Shown here in pieces: positions 34,688-43,106 of a stretch of DNA of 64,000 nucleotides; within the stretch, counting starts at the first letter, position 1; each line of letters begins with the position of its first letter. The position numbers and the translations under genes are program-made. The DNA lies in the NCBI RefSeq assembly GCF_024979295.1, contig NZ_JANLCJ010000005.1, positions 310,001-374,000 of the forward strand, written 5' to 3'. This stretch comes from Herbiconiux daphne (GTDB taxonomy: Bacteria > Actinomycetota > Actinomycetes > Actinomycetales > Microbacteriaceae). The notes below the pieces were generated by a model, which had not been told where the DNA came from, did not search any database, and saw only the letters and a program-made list of their open reading frames with translations.

Positions 34688-35137
34688 TCAGCTGGGCCGG
34701 GATGGCGGGCTCGGGAACAGGGGCACGTGCGTGCGCCAGACCGCGCGGTAATTGCGCTCGCCGAGCACGGTCGACGCGACGAGCCAGAGCAGGCCCACGA
34801 CCGCTCCGGCCACGATCGCGCCTGCCGGTGGCCGCCGACCGACATCGTGATCGCGCCCGCGAAGAGTCCCACCAGCGCCGCCTCGACGACCGTGACGAAG
34901 ATCATGCTGCTCGCGAGCACCTGCGCGAGATCGCTGCGCCGGGGCAGGAAGAAGAAGTAGGCCACCAGGCACACGAAGCCGATGATGCCGAGCGAGAAGC
35001 ACGAGAACGAGTCGGTGAAGTCGGTGACCTGCCCGATCAGGGCCAGGCTCACCAGGCCCGCCGACACGAGGGTGAAGAAGATCGCGATGCGGGTGAGCCG
35101 GTCGCCTGCGATGCCGACGGGGCGCCTGCGGGGTCAT
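34688..35137 (-). pseudogene. Membrane protein gene with two frameshifts
   Basis: The coding signal moves between frames. The start ATG 35137 (MTPQAP) is in one frame. The transmembrane core RLTRIAIFFTLVSAGLVSLALIG...VAYFFFLPRRSDLAQVLASSMIFVTVVEAALVGLFAGAITMSVGG (about 35110 to 34835) is in the next. The last helix and tail AIVAGAVVGLLWLVASTVLGERNYRAVWRTHVP return to the first frame, ending at 34688. An extra base near 35120 (C-run) and a missing base near 34840 (G/C run) would restore a four-helix protein of about 150 aa. Pseudogene, or two homopolymer errors. Confidence 0.6.
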
Positions 35138-35201
35138 GCGAGCGCGAGCCCATGAGTCACTGTGCTCCGGGTGGTCGAGCCAGGGCAACGCCGGTCGTGC
35201 G

Positions 35202-35711
35202 TCAGCCGCCGGCGGTGTCGGTGTCGGTGCCGGCACCGGAGTCGGGGTGGGTGTCGGTGTCGCGCAACGAGTGGATCATGCTGCGCAGGGCCGTGAAGGC
35301 GACGGCCTGCTCGTCGGCGGTCATGCCGGCGAGCATGCGGAGCTCGACGGATCTGACGGCGACGGTCGCCTTCGTGAGACTGCGGCGACCGCTCGCCGTC
35401 AGGCGGGTGGGCAGCACCTTGCCGGCGACCGGCTGCGACGGCCTGGTCACGAAGCCGTCGCGCTCGAGGCTCTGCAGCAGCACGTTCATCGACTGCCGGG
35501 TCACGAACGCCCCGCGCGCGAGTTCGGAGTTCGACAGGCCCGGGCGCTGCGCCAGCAGTTCGAGGCAGGAGTAGTGCGTCACCGTCATGCCGAGCGGCTT
35601 CAGCACGGCCTCCATGGCGGCCCGGAGGGCGCTCGACGCTTCTTTCAGCAGGTAGCCCAGGGAGGTCTGCAGGTCGATTCCGTCTGCGGGGCGGTCCGGG
35701 GTTTGACTCAT
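35202..35711 (-). CDS. MarR family transcriptional regulator
   Basis: 169 aa. Winged-helix core: GMTVTHYSCLELLAQRPGLSNSELARGAFVTRQSMNVLLQSLERDGFVTRP, then the wing and RRSLTKATVAVRSVE leading to the C-terminal dimer helix. ATG 35711 overlaps the first of two TGTCAG-N4-CTGACA palindromes, which fits autorepression. It is divergent from a VOC-family gene that it probably also controls. Confidence 0.85.
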   Translation of the reverse strand: MSQTPDRPADGIDLQTSLGYLLKEASSALRAAMEAVLKPLGMTVTHYSCLELLAQRPGLSNSELARGAFVTRQSMNVLLQSLERDGFVTRPSQPVAGKVLPTRLTASGRRSLTKATVAVRSVELRMLAGMTADEQAVAFTALRSMIHSLRDTDTHPDSGAGTDTDTAGG

Positions 35712-35754
35712 GTCAGTATTCTGACATAGATTGATGGATGTCAGATAACTGACA
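35711..35754. promoter_or_regulatory. Paired MarR operators
   Basis: TGTCAG-TATT-CTGACA (35711-35726) and TGTCAG-ATAA-CTGACA (35739-35754), 28 bp apart, between the divergent MarR and VOC genes. Identical arms in two copies make this a strong operator call. Confidence 0.75.
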
Positions 35755-35785
35755 CGCAACTGACACACGACGAAGGAGAATCCCC

Positions 35786-36154
35786 ATGCCCGTGACCGGC
35801 CCCGATTTCATCTCATTGCAGGTTCGCGACCTCGACGCCTCGCAGGCGTTCTACGAGCACTACCTCGGGCTCGTGCGCTCCCCGGCCGGCCCGCCGCACG
35901 CGGTCGTGTTCGAGACCGCGCCGATCGCGTTCGCCCTGCGCGACATCGTGCCCGGCACCGACCTGGCCTCCGTCGCCCAGCCCGGCATCGGGGCCGCGAT
36001 CTGGCTGCACGCCACCGACGTGCAGTCCATCCACGACACGCTCGCCGCCGATGGCCGCACCATCGTCTCGGGCCCGATCGACGGCCCGTTCGGGCGCACG
36101 TTCACCTTCGCCGACCTCGATGGCTACCAGATCACGCTGCACGACCGCGCCTGA
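35786..36154 (+). CDS. VOC family (glyoxalase/dioxygenase-like) protein
   Basis: 122 aa, two beta-alpha-beta-beta-beta units. ISLQVRDLDASQAFYEHYLGLV is the first unit, and FGRTFTFADLDGYQITLHD closes the second with the usual metal Glu position replaced by other residues, so metal binding is uncertain. Start ATG 35786 has GAAGGAGA upstream. The divergent MarR gene suggests induction by a toxic small molecule; a resistance or detoxification role is inference. Confidence 0.8.
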   Translation: MPVTGPDFISLQVRDLDASQAFYEHYLGLVRSPAGPPHAVVFETAPIAFALRDIVPGTDLASVAQPGIGAAIWLHATDVQSIHDTLAADGRTIVSGPIDGPFGRTFTFADLDGYQITLHDRA

Positions 36155-36236
36155 GCCGGCCGCTGGGCGAGGCTAGGTGGGGCGGGCGAGGTAGGCGAAG
36201 CGAAGCGCGCCACGCGCCGCCCCCGATCACAGCCCG

Positions 36237-37253
36237 TCAGCGACGCCGCGCCGACACCGCCAGCTCCGCCTGCCCATAGCTGTTGTCGTCGGGGTTGAGG
36301 GTGACGCCCGGCGGCACGAGGGCATCGATGCGATCGAGCACGTCGGTGCTCAGCACGAGGTCGGCGGCGGGCAGTTGCGACTCGAGCTGCTCCAGCGTGC
36401 GCGGACCGATGATGGCCGAGGTGACGGCGGGGTGCCTGATCACGAAGGCGATCGCGAGCTGCAGCAGCGGGATGCCGGCGGACTCCGCCAGCTGGGCGAG
36501 CTGCTCGACGACGTCGAGCTTGCGCTGGTTCGCCGGGTTCGACATGTCGAAACGCGCGGGCGGACGGGCCGACGAGGTGGGCGCGGCATCCGCGTCTCGA
36601 CGCCAACGGCCCGAGAGCCAGCCGCCCGCGAGGGGGCTGTAGCTCAGGATGCCCATGCCGTGACGGCGGGCCGTCGGCAGCACGTCTTCTTCGATGCCGC
36701 GCACGAGGATGGAGTAGGGCGGCTGCTCGGTGACGAAGCGTGAGAGGGTGCGGTCGCGCGCGACCACCTGCGCCTCGACGATCTGGCTCGCGGCATAGGA
36801 CGACGAGCCGATGTAGCGCACCTTGCCCTGGTGCACGAGGTCGGTCAGCGCCGACAGGGTCTCGTCGACATCGGTATCGGGCGACGGCCGGTGCACCTGG
36901 TAGAGGTCGATGTAGTCGGTGCCGAGGCGGCGCAGCGAGTCGTCGACCGAGCGCATGATCCACTTGCGTGAACCGCCGCCCTGGTTGGGGCCGTCGCCCA
37001 TCGGCATGAAGAACTTCGTGGCCAGCACGACGTCGTCGCGACGGCCCGTGAGGGCGGCGCCCACGATCTGCTCCGATTCACCGGCGGAGTAGACATCCGC
37101 GGTGTCGACGAAATTGATGCCCGCGTCGAGGGCCGTGCGGATGACGCGGATCGAGTCGTCGTGATCGGCATTGCCCCACGCGCCGAACATCATGGTGCCG
37201 AGGCAGAGCGGGCTGACCTTGACGCCGGTGCGCCCGAGGGTGCGGTACTCCAT
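36237..37253 (-). CDS. Aldo/keto reductase
   Basis: 338-aa TIM-barrel NADPH oxidoreductase. The tetrad is visible: Asp in [11 protein letters not shown] with Tyr eight residues on side, Lys in [10 protein letters not shown], His in [15 protein letters not shown]. Similar to YajO/yeast Gcy-like AKRs. It is 5 bp downstream of another AKR gene on the same strand; the two belong to one operon. Substrate unknown. Confidence 0.85.
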   Translation of the reverse strand: MEYRTLGRTGVKVSPLCLGTMMFGAWGNADHDDSIRVIRTALDAGINFVDTADVYSAGESEQIVGAALTGRRDDVVLATKFFMPMGDGPNQGGGSRKWIMRSVDDSLRRLGTDYIDLYQVHRPSPDTDVDETLSALTDLVHQGKVRYIGSSSYAASQIVEAQVVARDRTLSRFVTEQPPYSILVRGIEEDVLPTARRHGMGILSYSPLAGGWLSGRWRRDADAAPTSSARPPARFDMSNPANQRKLDVVEQLAQLAESAGIPLLQLAIAFVIRHPAVTSAIIGPRTLEQLESQLPAADLVLSTDVLDRIDALVPPGVTLNPDDNSYGQAELAVSARRR

Positions 37254-37258
37254 GCGTC

Positions 37259-38143
37259 TCAGGCCTCCGGGATGGCGCGGCCGAACGCCTCGAGCGTGAC
37301 CTGCTCGGGCGCGGGGCCACCGCGCTTGCCGGTGTCGAGGGCGTCGATCTGCGCGACCTCGTCGTCGGTCAGCGAGAAGTCGAACACGTCGAAGTTCTCG
37401 GCGATGCGGGCGGGCTTGACCGACTTCGGAATGACCGACCGGCCCTCCTGGATGCCCCAGCGCAGCATCACCTGCGCCGGCGACTTGCCGTGGGCGCGGG
37501 CGATCGCGCCGATGGTCGCATCCTCGAGCGCGCTCGTGTGGCCGCTGTCACGGTAGAAGGTGATGCCGCCGATGGGCGACCAGGCCTGGTTCAGGATGCC
37601 GTGCTCGGTGTCGTAGGCGAGCAGCGGCCTCTGCTGGAAATAGGGATGCACCTCGATCTGGTTCACGGCCGGCACGACCTTCGCCACGGTCAGCAGCGAG
37701 TCGAGGTGCTCGGGCATGAAGTTGCTCACGCCGATGGCGCGAACTTTGCCGTCGGCGTAGAGCTGCTCGAGCGCCCGGTAGGCCTCGAGGGTGCGGGGGA
37801 ACGCGCCGGGCAGGGCCTGGTGCAGAATCAGCAGGTCGATCTGCTCGAGGCCCAGCTTGCCGGCCGACTTGTCGAATGCGTGCAGCGTCTCGTCGTAGCC
37901 GTAGTCGCTGATCCACACCTTGGTCTCGATGAACAGCTCGTCGCGGTCGACGGATGACGCGGCGATCGCCTGCCCCACCTCGCGCTCGTTGCCGTAGGCG
38001 GCGGCCGTGTCGATGTGCCGGTAACCGACTCTCAGGGCCTCGGCCACGGCATCCGTGGTCTCGTCGGGTGCGGACTGGAAGACACCGAATCCCAGCGTGG
38101 GGATCTCGATGCCGTTGTTCAACGTCAGGTTCGGAATGCTCAT
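37259..38143 (-). CDS. Aldo/keto reductase (2,5-diketogluconate reductase-like)
   Basis: 294 aa. [21 protein letters not shown] (Asp/Tyr), [10 protein letters not shown] (Lys) and [10 protein letters not shown] (His) make the tetrad; [14 protein letters not shown] and [11 protein letters not shown] are typical of the DkgA/B-like branch. ATG 38143 is chosen because the longer frame has no AKR signature. First gene of a two-AKR operon next to a TetR gene on the same strand. Confidence 0.85.
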   Translation of the reverse strand: MSIPNLTLNNGIEIPTLGFGVFQSAPDETTDAVAEALRVGYRHIDTAAAYGNEREVGQAIAASSVDRDELFIETKVWISDYGYDETLHAFDKSAGKLGLEQIDLLILHQALPGAFPRTLEAYRALEQLYADGKVRAIGVSNFMPEHLDSLLTVAKVVPAVNQIEVHPYFQQRPLLAYDTEHGILNQAWSPIGGITFYRDSGHTSALEDATIGAIARAHGKSPAQVMLRWGIQEGRSVIPKSVKPARIAENFDVFDFSLTDDEVAQIDALDTGKRGGPAPEQVTLEAFGRAIPEA

Positions 38144-38225
38144 GCGGGCGACGCTACGCCGGTCGCGGCCGAGGAGGGAGGGTCTGCTGGTACCTGTGCC
38201 GGCGGGCACTCCCGTGGGTGCGCGG

Positions 38226-38834
38226 TCAGGTGCTTTTGGGGAAGAGGCGTTCCACGGCCGTGACGACGGCGGCGCGCCGCGCAGCGGTCGAGGCATCGGT
38301 CGCGAGCTGGGCCGCCGCCTCCGCCAGCTCGGGCTGGGTCATCCAGGTGGTCGCGATCTGGCCCACCAGGGCGAGAACGTCGATCGGATCGAGCGACGGT
38401 TCCAGAGTTCCCTCGCGCTGCGCCCGCCGCACCTCGTCGAGCTTCGCGACGATGGCGGCGGATCGGCTCTGCTCGTCGATCCTGGTCGAGGGTGCGAGCT
38501 CGAGCCGCCCCCAGCTGACCAGACGGTAGTGGTCGGGATGCGCCTGGTAGTAGTCGAAGAGCCGGCCGGCATACCCGGGCAGATCGTCGGCGTCGAGCGC
38601 GGTCGCCTCCAGGATCACTCCGAGCTGCACCGCCGCGGTCTGAGCGTAGAGCGCCTCTTTGCTGCTGAAGTAGGCGTAGACGCGCTCTTTGCTGGTCTTC
38701 GCGCCCTTCGCGATGCGGTCGACCCGGGCGCCGGCGATGCCGTAGAGCGAGAACTCCTTCATCGCGGCGTCGACGATGCGATCGCGCACCCCGTCGCCCT
38801 TCGCCGAGGCGGGGTCGCTCTGCCCGGAAACCAT
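38226..38834 (-). CDS. TetR family transcriptional regulator
   Basis: 202 aa. HTH: VRDRIVDAAMKEFSLYGIAGARVDRIAKGAKTSKERVYAYFSSKEALYAQ. The C-terminal domain is helical. ATG 38834 is favoured over 38849 by the family's usual N-terminal length. Two copies of AACCGAAC-N-GTTCGGTT lie between it and the divergent AKR gene, so it likely represses both. It precedes the two-AKR operon on the same strand. Confidence 0.85.
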   Translation of the reverse strand: MVSGQSDPASAKGDGVRDRIVDAAMKEFSLYGIAGARVDRIAKGAKTSKERVYAYFSSKEALYAQTAAVQLGVILEATALDADDLPGYAGRLFDYYQAHPDHYRLVSWGRLELAPSTRIDEQSRSAAIVAKLDEVRRAQREGTLEPSLDPIDVLALVGQIATTWMTQPELAEAAAQLATDASTAARRAAVVTAVERLFPKST

Positions 38835-38847
38835 GTCGCCAGCGTAC

Positions 38848-38910
38848 AACCGAACTGTTCGGTTTGACGCTGTACGCCAGCTGATCTAGGGTGAACCGAA
38901 CCGTTTGGTT
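38848..38910. promoter_or_regulatory. Paired TetR operators
   Basis: AACCGAAC-T-GTTCGGTT (38848-38864, perfect) and AACCGAAC-C-GTTTGGTT (38894-38910, one mismatch) lie on either side of the divergent promoters of the TetR and AKR genes, 46 bp apart. Confidence 0.75.
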
Positions 38911-38930
38911 TGATACTTCCAGGAGGCATC

Positions 38931-39893
38931 ATGCAGCAGCGCACACTGGGCCGGCACGGCCTCATCACGTCGGCCCTGGGCTACGGGGCGATGGGCATCT
39001 CGCTCGCCTACGGGCCTGGAGACGAAGCGGAGGGAGTCGCGGCCATCCGCCAGGCCCACGACGACGGCGTGACACTCTTCGACACCGCGGAGTCGTATGG
39101 GTGGGGCGCCAACGAGCAGATCGTCGGGCGCGCCGTCAAAGGCTTCCGCGACGAGGTGGTGATCGCGACGAAGTTCGGGCTCACCCCGACCGGCGGCGTC
39201 GACAGCCGGCCCGAGCACATCCGGCGGGTCGTCGAGCAGAGTCTCCGGCGCCTCGACGTCGACCACATCGACGTGCTCTACCAGCACCGCATCGATCCCG
39301 CGGTGCCGATCGACGACGTCGCCGGAGCGATGAAAGGCCTCGTCGACGCCGGCGTCGTGCGCTGGTTCGGTCTCAGCGAGGTCGGCGCCACGACCCTGCG
39401 CAGAGCCCACGCCGTGCATCCGGTGTCGGTGCTGCAGACCGAGTACTCCCTTTTCGAACGGGATGTCGAGGCCCTCACGCCGACCCTCGACGAGCTCGGC
39501 ATCGGCCTCGTGGCCTACTCCCCGTTGGGGCGTGGATTCCTCACCGGGGCGGTGAAACCGGCTACCGAGTACGACGAGAGCGATTATCGACGCACCGACC
39601 CGCGCTGGCAGCCGGGCGCCTTCGAGAAGAACGTGCGGGCTGCAAAGGAGCTCGAGCGTCTTGCGGCGTCGCGCGGAGCGACCGTCGCCCAGCTCGCACT
39701 CGCCTGGCTGCTCACCCGAGGCGAGCACATCGTGCCCATCCCCGGCACGCGCAGTGTGCGCCGGGTGATCGAGAACGACGCTGCCGCGACCTTGACCCTG
39801 ACGGAAGACGACCTTCGGCGCATCCAGGAGGTGCTTCCCGACGGAGGCTTCGGCGCCCGATATCCCGAGGGCCACGTGCCCGAATGGGAGTGA
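38931..39893 (+). CDS. Aldo/keto reductase
   Basis: 320 aa. Tetrad context: LFDTAESYGWGANEQIVG (Asp, Tyr), VVIATKFG (Lys), IDVLYQHRIDP (His). Closest in feel to the YakC/pyridoxal-reductase-like AKRs, with PIPGTRSVRR for NADPH binding. AGGAGG lies 4 nt before ATG 38931. It is divergent from the TetR gene and followed after 50 bp by a DUF2255 gene, a likely operon partner. Confidence 0.85.
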   Translation: MQQRTLGRHGLITSALGYGAMGISLAYGPGDEAEGVAAIRQAHDDGVTLFDTAESYGWGANEQIVGRAVKGFRDEVVIATKFGLTPTGGVDSRPEHIRRVVEQSLRRLDVDHIDVLYQHRIDPAVPIDDVAGAMKGLVDAGVVRWFGLSEVGATTLRRAHAVHPVSVLQTEYSLFERDVEALTPTLDELGIGLVAYSPLGRGFLTGAVKPATEYDESDYRRTDPRWQPGAFEKNVRAAKELERLAASRGATVAQLALAWLLTRGEHIVPIPGTRSVRRVIENDAAATLTLTEDDLRRIQEVLPDGGFGARYPEGHVPEWE

Positions 39894-39943
39894 CGTCGGC
39901 ATCGATCGAGGGAATGCCCACACCACCCGAAAGGACCTGAACG

Positions 39944-40306
39944 ATGACACCCCAGAACCACCTCGCCGCCTTCGCTGGGGCCGACGAAATCCGCATCAGC
40001 TCACGCCGAGGCGACGGCAGCCTGCGCCCATTCGTGCCGATCTGGGGTGTGGTGGTCGGTGACGCGCTGTACGTGCGGTCGCAGGCCGGGCCACAGAACG
40101 GCTGGTATCGGCGCGCGCTCGCGAGCGGAAGCGGTCGCATCCGCGCCGGCGGCACCGAACTCGACGTGACCTTCGCCGAGGCTCACGACGCCGACCAGCT
40201 GGCGATCGACGCGGCCTACCGCACCAAGTACGGCTACTTCGGCGACATCGGGGGCATTGTCGGCCCCGCGCTCTGGCCCGTGACCTTGAGAGTGTCGCCC
40301 GTCTAG
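39944..40306 (+). CDS. DUF2255 family protein
   Basis: 120 aa. RGDGSLRPFVPIWGVVVGDALYVRS, NGWYRRALAS, and TKYGYFG match the other DUF2255 protein of this window (3895-4281). Start ATG 39944 with GAAAGGACC upstream. It ends in CTAG shared with the stop of the convergent XRE gene. Probably an oxidoreductase-linked accessory of unknown chemistry, given its place behind an AKR gene. Confidence 0.8.
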   Translation: MTPQNHLAAFAGADEIRISSRRGDGSLRPFVPIWGVVVGDALYVRSQAGPQNGWYRRALASGSGRIRAGGTELDVTFAEAHDADQLAIDAAYRTKYGYFGDIGGIVGPALWPVTLRVSPV

Positions 40307-41184
40307 AGCGTGGTTCTCGCCTCGACGGATTCGTGCGGCTCGTGGGTGGCCGCCCACGAGGCCAGCACTTGCAGGGCGTCGGCGGTCGGGGAGCCGGCGG
40401 GTGCCGTGTAGACGTTCATCACGAGGCCCGGCTCGCTCGGCAGCTCCATCGACTCGAAGTTCAGGTCGAGGTCGCCGACCACCGGATGGCGCAGCCGCTT
40501 CACGCCGCTGCGGTGGTGCATCACGTCGCGCGACGCCCAGCGCTCGCGGAAGAGTTCGCTCTGCGTCGACAACTCGCCGACGAGTTTGATCAGTTCGGGA
40601 TCGTGCGGGTTGCGCCCGGCCTCCATGCGGAGCATCGCCGCCGCATCGTTGGCGATCTGGTCGTAGTCGCGCCAGAAGATGCGCGCGGCGGGGTTCAGGT
40701 AGGTGAAGCGGGTGGTGTTCACCGGGCGCCGAGGGTCGTCGAAGACGGGGGAGTAGAGCGCGCGTCCCAGGCGGTTCGCGGCCAGGATGTCGTGGCGGCC
40801 GTTGCGCACCCAGGCCGGTGCATCCGACACCGCGTCGAGGATCTGCTGCACCGCGGGCCGGATCGTCGTCGATGCGCGCGCCCGGGGCTTTCGCGCGGGC
40901 CCGGCGGCGCGGGCGAGGTCGAACAAGTACTCCTGCTCGGCGGCGTCGAGTTTGAGCGTGCGGGCGAGCGCGTCGAGCACGCTCTCCGAGACGCCGGCGA
41001 GATTGCCGCGCTCGAGGCGCACGTAGTAGTCGACCGAGACGCCCGCGAGCATCGCCACCTCCTCGCGGCGCAGCCCCGCCACCCGGCGGTTGCCGCCGTA
41101 GACCGGCAGCCCCGCTGCATCCGGCGTGATGCGGGCTCGCCGGGAGCTGAGGAACTCCTTGATCTCTGCACGCGTGTCGGCCAT
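40303..41184 (-). CDS. XRE-type regulator with MmyB-like ligand domain
   Basis: 293 aa. HTH at about 35-75: VAGLRREEVAMLAGVSVDYYVRLERGNLAGVSESVLDALARTLKL. The C-terminal half contains the MmyB-like PAS-type domain (LAANRLGRALYSPV, RFTYLNPAARIFWRDYDQIANDAAAMLR, HPVVGDLDLNFESMELP), known to bind fatty-acid-like ligands. These regulators usually control a divergent SDR gene, as here (41343). Ends overlapping the DUF2255 stop by 4 bp. Confidence 0.85.
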   Translation of the reverse strand: MADTRAEIKEFLSSRRARITPDAAGLPVYGGNRRVAGLRREEVAMLAGVSVDYYVRLERGNLAGVSESVLDALARTLKLDAAEQEYLFDLARAAGPARKPRARASTTIRPAVQQILDAVSDAPAWVRNGRHDILAANRLGRALYSPVFDDPRRPVNTTRFTYLNPAARIFWRDYDQIANDAAAMLRMEAGRNPHDPELIKLVGELSTQSELFRERWASRDVMHHRSGVKRLRHPVVGDLDLNFESMELPSEPGLVMNVYTAPAGSPTADALQVLASWAATHEPHESVEARTTL

Positions 41185-41254
41185 GCCCCCACGGTAGGCC
41201 GAACCCGCGGCCGGCGGGAGGCACTGCGACTAACTGCCAACCCGGATGAGTATT

Positions 41255-41325
41255 TTTTATCGATCGGTACAGAAATTTGACAACGCGCGATGAGGGGTCT
41301 ACTTTCTGTACCAAGCGATACAGAA
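41255..41325 (+). promoter_or_regulatory. SDR operon promoter flanked by two TetR-like operators
   Basis: TTGACA (41277-41282), a 17-bp spacer and TACTTT (41300-41305). TTCTGTA-N8-TACAGAA (41304-41325) overlaps the -10. A second copy with a degenerate half, TTCTGTACCGATCGATAA on the minus strand (about 41255-41275), abuts the -35. The TetR at the end of this operon (43107) is the best candidate binder. Confidence 0.7.
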
Positions 41326-41342
41326 CAATGGAAGGATGAATC

Positions 41343-42092
41343 GTGGCTGAACTGACGGGTAAGACGGCGGTCGTGACAGGCGGAACGTCGGGCATCGGGC
41401 TGGCGGTGGTGCGCCGGTTCGTGGCCGAGGGCGCGCACGTGGTGGTGACCGGTCGCGACGCGCAGAAACTCGAGGCGGTCGCCGACGAACTCGGGGCGGC
41501 CGTGACCCCGGTGCGCGCCGACGTGGCGGTGCTCGACGAGCTGGATGCGGTGTTCGCCGTGGTCGCGGAGCGCGGCGCCGGTATCGACGTGCTGTTCGCC
41601 AACGCGGGCGGCGGCGAGTTCGCGGCTCTGGAGGACATCACCTGGAAGCACTTCACCGACACCTTCGAAGCGAACGTCGGCGGCACGGTGTTCACGGTGC
41701 AGAAGGCTCTGCCGCTCCTCAACGAAGGTGCGTCGATCGTGCTCACGAGCTCGAACATCGACGTCAAGGGCAACCCGTCGTTCAGCGTCTACGGCGCGTC
41801 GAAGGCTGCGATCCGCAGCTTCGCGCGCAGCTGGGCGGCCGAACTCGTGGGCCGCGGCATCCGGGTGAACTCGGTCGCACCGGGCCCGGTCGCCACTCCC
41901 GGGCTCAGCGGACTCGCCCCGGCGCCCGAGCAGGCCGAGGCGCTGCTCGGTGCCCTCGCGGCCGGCGTGCCGATGAAGCGGCTGGGCGCGCCCGGTGAGA
42001 TCGCCGAGGCGGTGCTCTTTCTCGCGAGCCCGAGAAGTTCCTATGTGACCGGCGCGGAGCTTTACGTCGACGGCGGAGCAAGCCAGATTTAG
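41343..42092 (+). CDS. SDR family oxidoreductase
   Basis: 249-aa classical SDR: TGGTSGIG cofactor motif (about 12-19), NAGGG in FANAGGG, catalytic Ser in VLTSSNID and Tyr/Lys in YGASKAA, closing YVTGAELYVDGG. GTG 41343 with GGAAGG upstream. First gene of SDR - quinone reductase - TetR; tandem 11-mers separate it from the next gene. Substrate unknown. Confidence 0.85.
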   Translation: MAELTGKTAVVTGGTSGIGLAVVRRFVAEGAHVVVTGRDAQKLEAVADELGAAVTPVRADVAVLDELDAVFAVVAERGAGIDVLFANAGGGEFAALEDITWKHFTDTFEANVGGTVFTVQKALPLLNEGASIVLTSSNIDVKGNPSFSVYGASKAAIRSFARSWAAELVGRGIRVNSVAPGPVATPGLSGLAPAPEQAEALLGALAAGVPMKRLGAPGEIAEAVLFLASPRSSYVTGAELYVDGGASQI

Positions 42093-42095
42093 TCA

Positions 42096-42149
42096 GAGCG
42101 ACGCACGAGCGACGACGAGCGACGCACGAGCGACGCACGAGCGACGCAC
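42096..42149 (+). repeat. Five tandem copies of GAGCGACGCAC
   Basis: Copies at 42096-42106, 42107-42116 (one base short), 42117-42127, 42128-42138, and 42139-42149. They fill the gap between the SDR stop and the quinone reductase ribosome-binding region. Copy number may vary between strains and alter downstream translation (inference). Confidence 0.8.
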
Positions 42150-42166
42150 GAGAGAGAAGAGAACCG

Positions 42167-43081
42167 ATGTCTTACGCCATGGTGCTGACCGCTTTCGGTG
42201 AGCCCGAAGTTCTGCAATGGCAAGAGGTGACGCCGCCCGTCGCCGGGCCGGGCGAGGTGCTCGTGCGCGTGAAGGCGGCGGGGGTCGGCCCGACCGACCT
42301 GAACATCCGCGCCGGTCACCTGGCGCACGTCTTCCCGCAGGGGCCCGGATCGGTGCTCGGCTTCGAGGCCGCAGGCGTGGTGGAGCGGCTCGGCGACGGC
42401 GTCGACGGGGTGGCTATCGGCGACGAGGTCGCGGTCTACCTGCCGAAGCAGGGCGGCTACGGCGAGCTCGTCGCCACCGACGTGTGGTTCGCCAAACCGC
42501 CGGAGGTCTCCTGGGCGGTCGCCGCGGCGCTCCCGGCGTCGGCCAAGGCCGCGCTCGGCACCCTGCGCGAGGTGGCGGCTACCGCCGGCGAGACCGTCGT
42601 CGTGCTGGGCGCGGGCGGCTCGGTCGGAGTGATCGCGGTGCAATTGGCACGGTCGTTCGGCCTGCGCGTGATCGCAGCCGCGTCGGAGCGCGACGAGCAG
42701 TTCGTGCGTGACATCGGCGGCGAGTTCGTCGTCTACGGCGACGGTGTGTTCGACCGGGTCGCGGCGCTCACCGATCGGGTCGACGCGGTCGTCGACGCGG
42801 CCGGCCACGGGGGCCTCACCGAGGCGGTGGCGGCGACCGGCGACGGATCGCGCGTGGTGACGCTCGCCGACCCGGCCGGTGCCGCGGCCGCGGGAGCGCG
42901 CATGTCCGACCCGGGGCCCGGCCGCGCGCCCGACGCCCTGGCGGTGACCCTGCCGATGCTCGCCGACGGGTCGCTGCGGCTGAAGACGCACCAGGAGCTG
43001 CCACTGACGGATGCCGCCGAGGCGCACCGGCAGCTGGCATCCGGAGCCTCGCACGACAAGTTCGTGCTGACGGTCGACTGA
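42167..43081 (+). CDS. NADPH:quinone reductase-like MDR protein
   Basis: 304-aa medium-chain dehydrogenase/reductase. GroES-like N-half with VKAAGVGPTDLNIRAG and GFEAAGVVERLGDGV; Rossmann half with VVVLGAGGSVGVIAVQLARSFG. No Cys/His zinc ligands, so it is a zinc-free quinone/enone reductase. Second gene in the SDR-QOR-TetR operon; probably detoxifies electrophiles sensed by the TetR protein. Confidence 0.85.
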   Translation: MSYAMVLTAFGEPEVLQWQEVTPPVAGPGEVLVRVKAAGVGPTDLNIRAGHLAHVFPQGPGSVLGFEAAGVVERLGDGVDGVAIGDEVAVYLPKQGGYGELVATDVWFAKPPEVSWAVAAALPASAKAALGTLREVAATAGETVVVLGAGGSVGVIAVQLARSFGLRVIAAASERDEQFVRDIGGEFVVYGDGVFDRVAALTDRVDAVVDAAGHGGLTEAVAATGDGSRVVTLADPAGAAAAGARMSDPGPGRAPDALAVTLPMLADGSLRLKTHQELPLTDAAEAHRQLASGASHDKFVLTVD

Positions 43082-43106
43082 CCCGGCGTACGCAGAGAGG
43101 ATCCGC

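Noticed and set aside
40307..41773. Long frames overlapping the XRE and SDR genes
   Set aside because: Low-complexity shadows; real genes on both strands account for the DNA.
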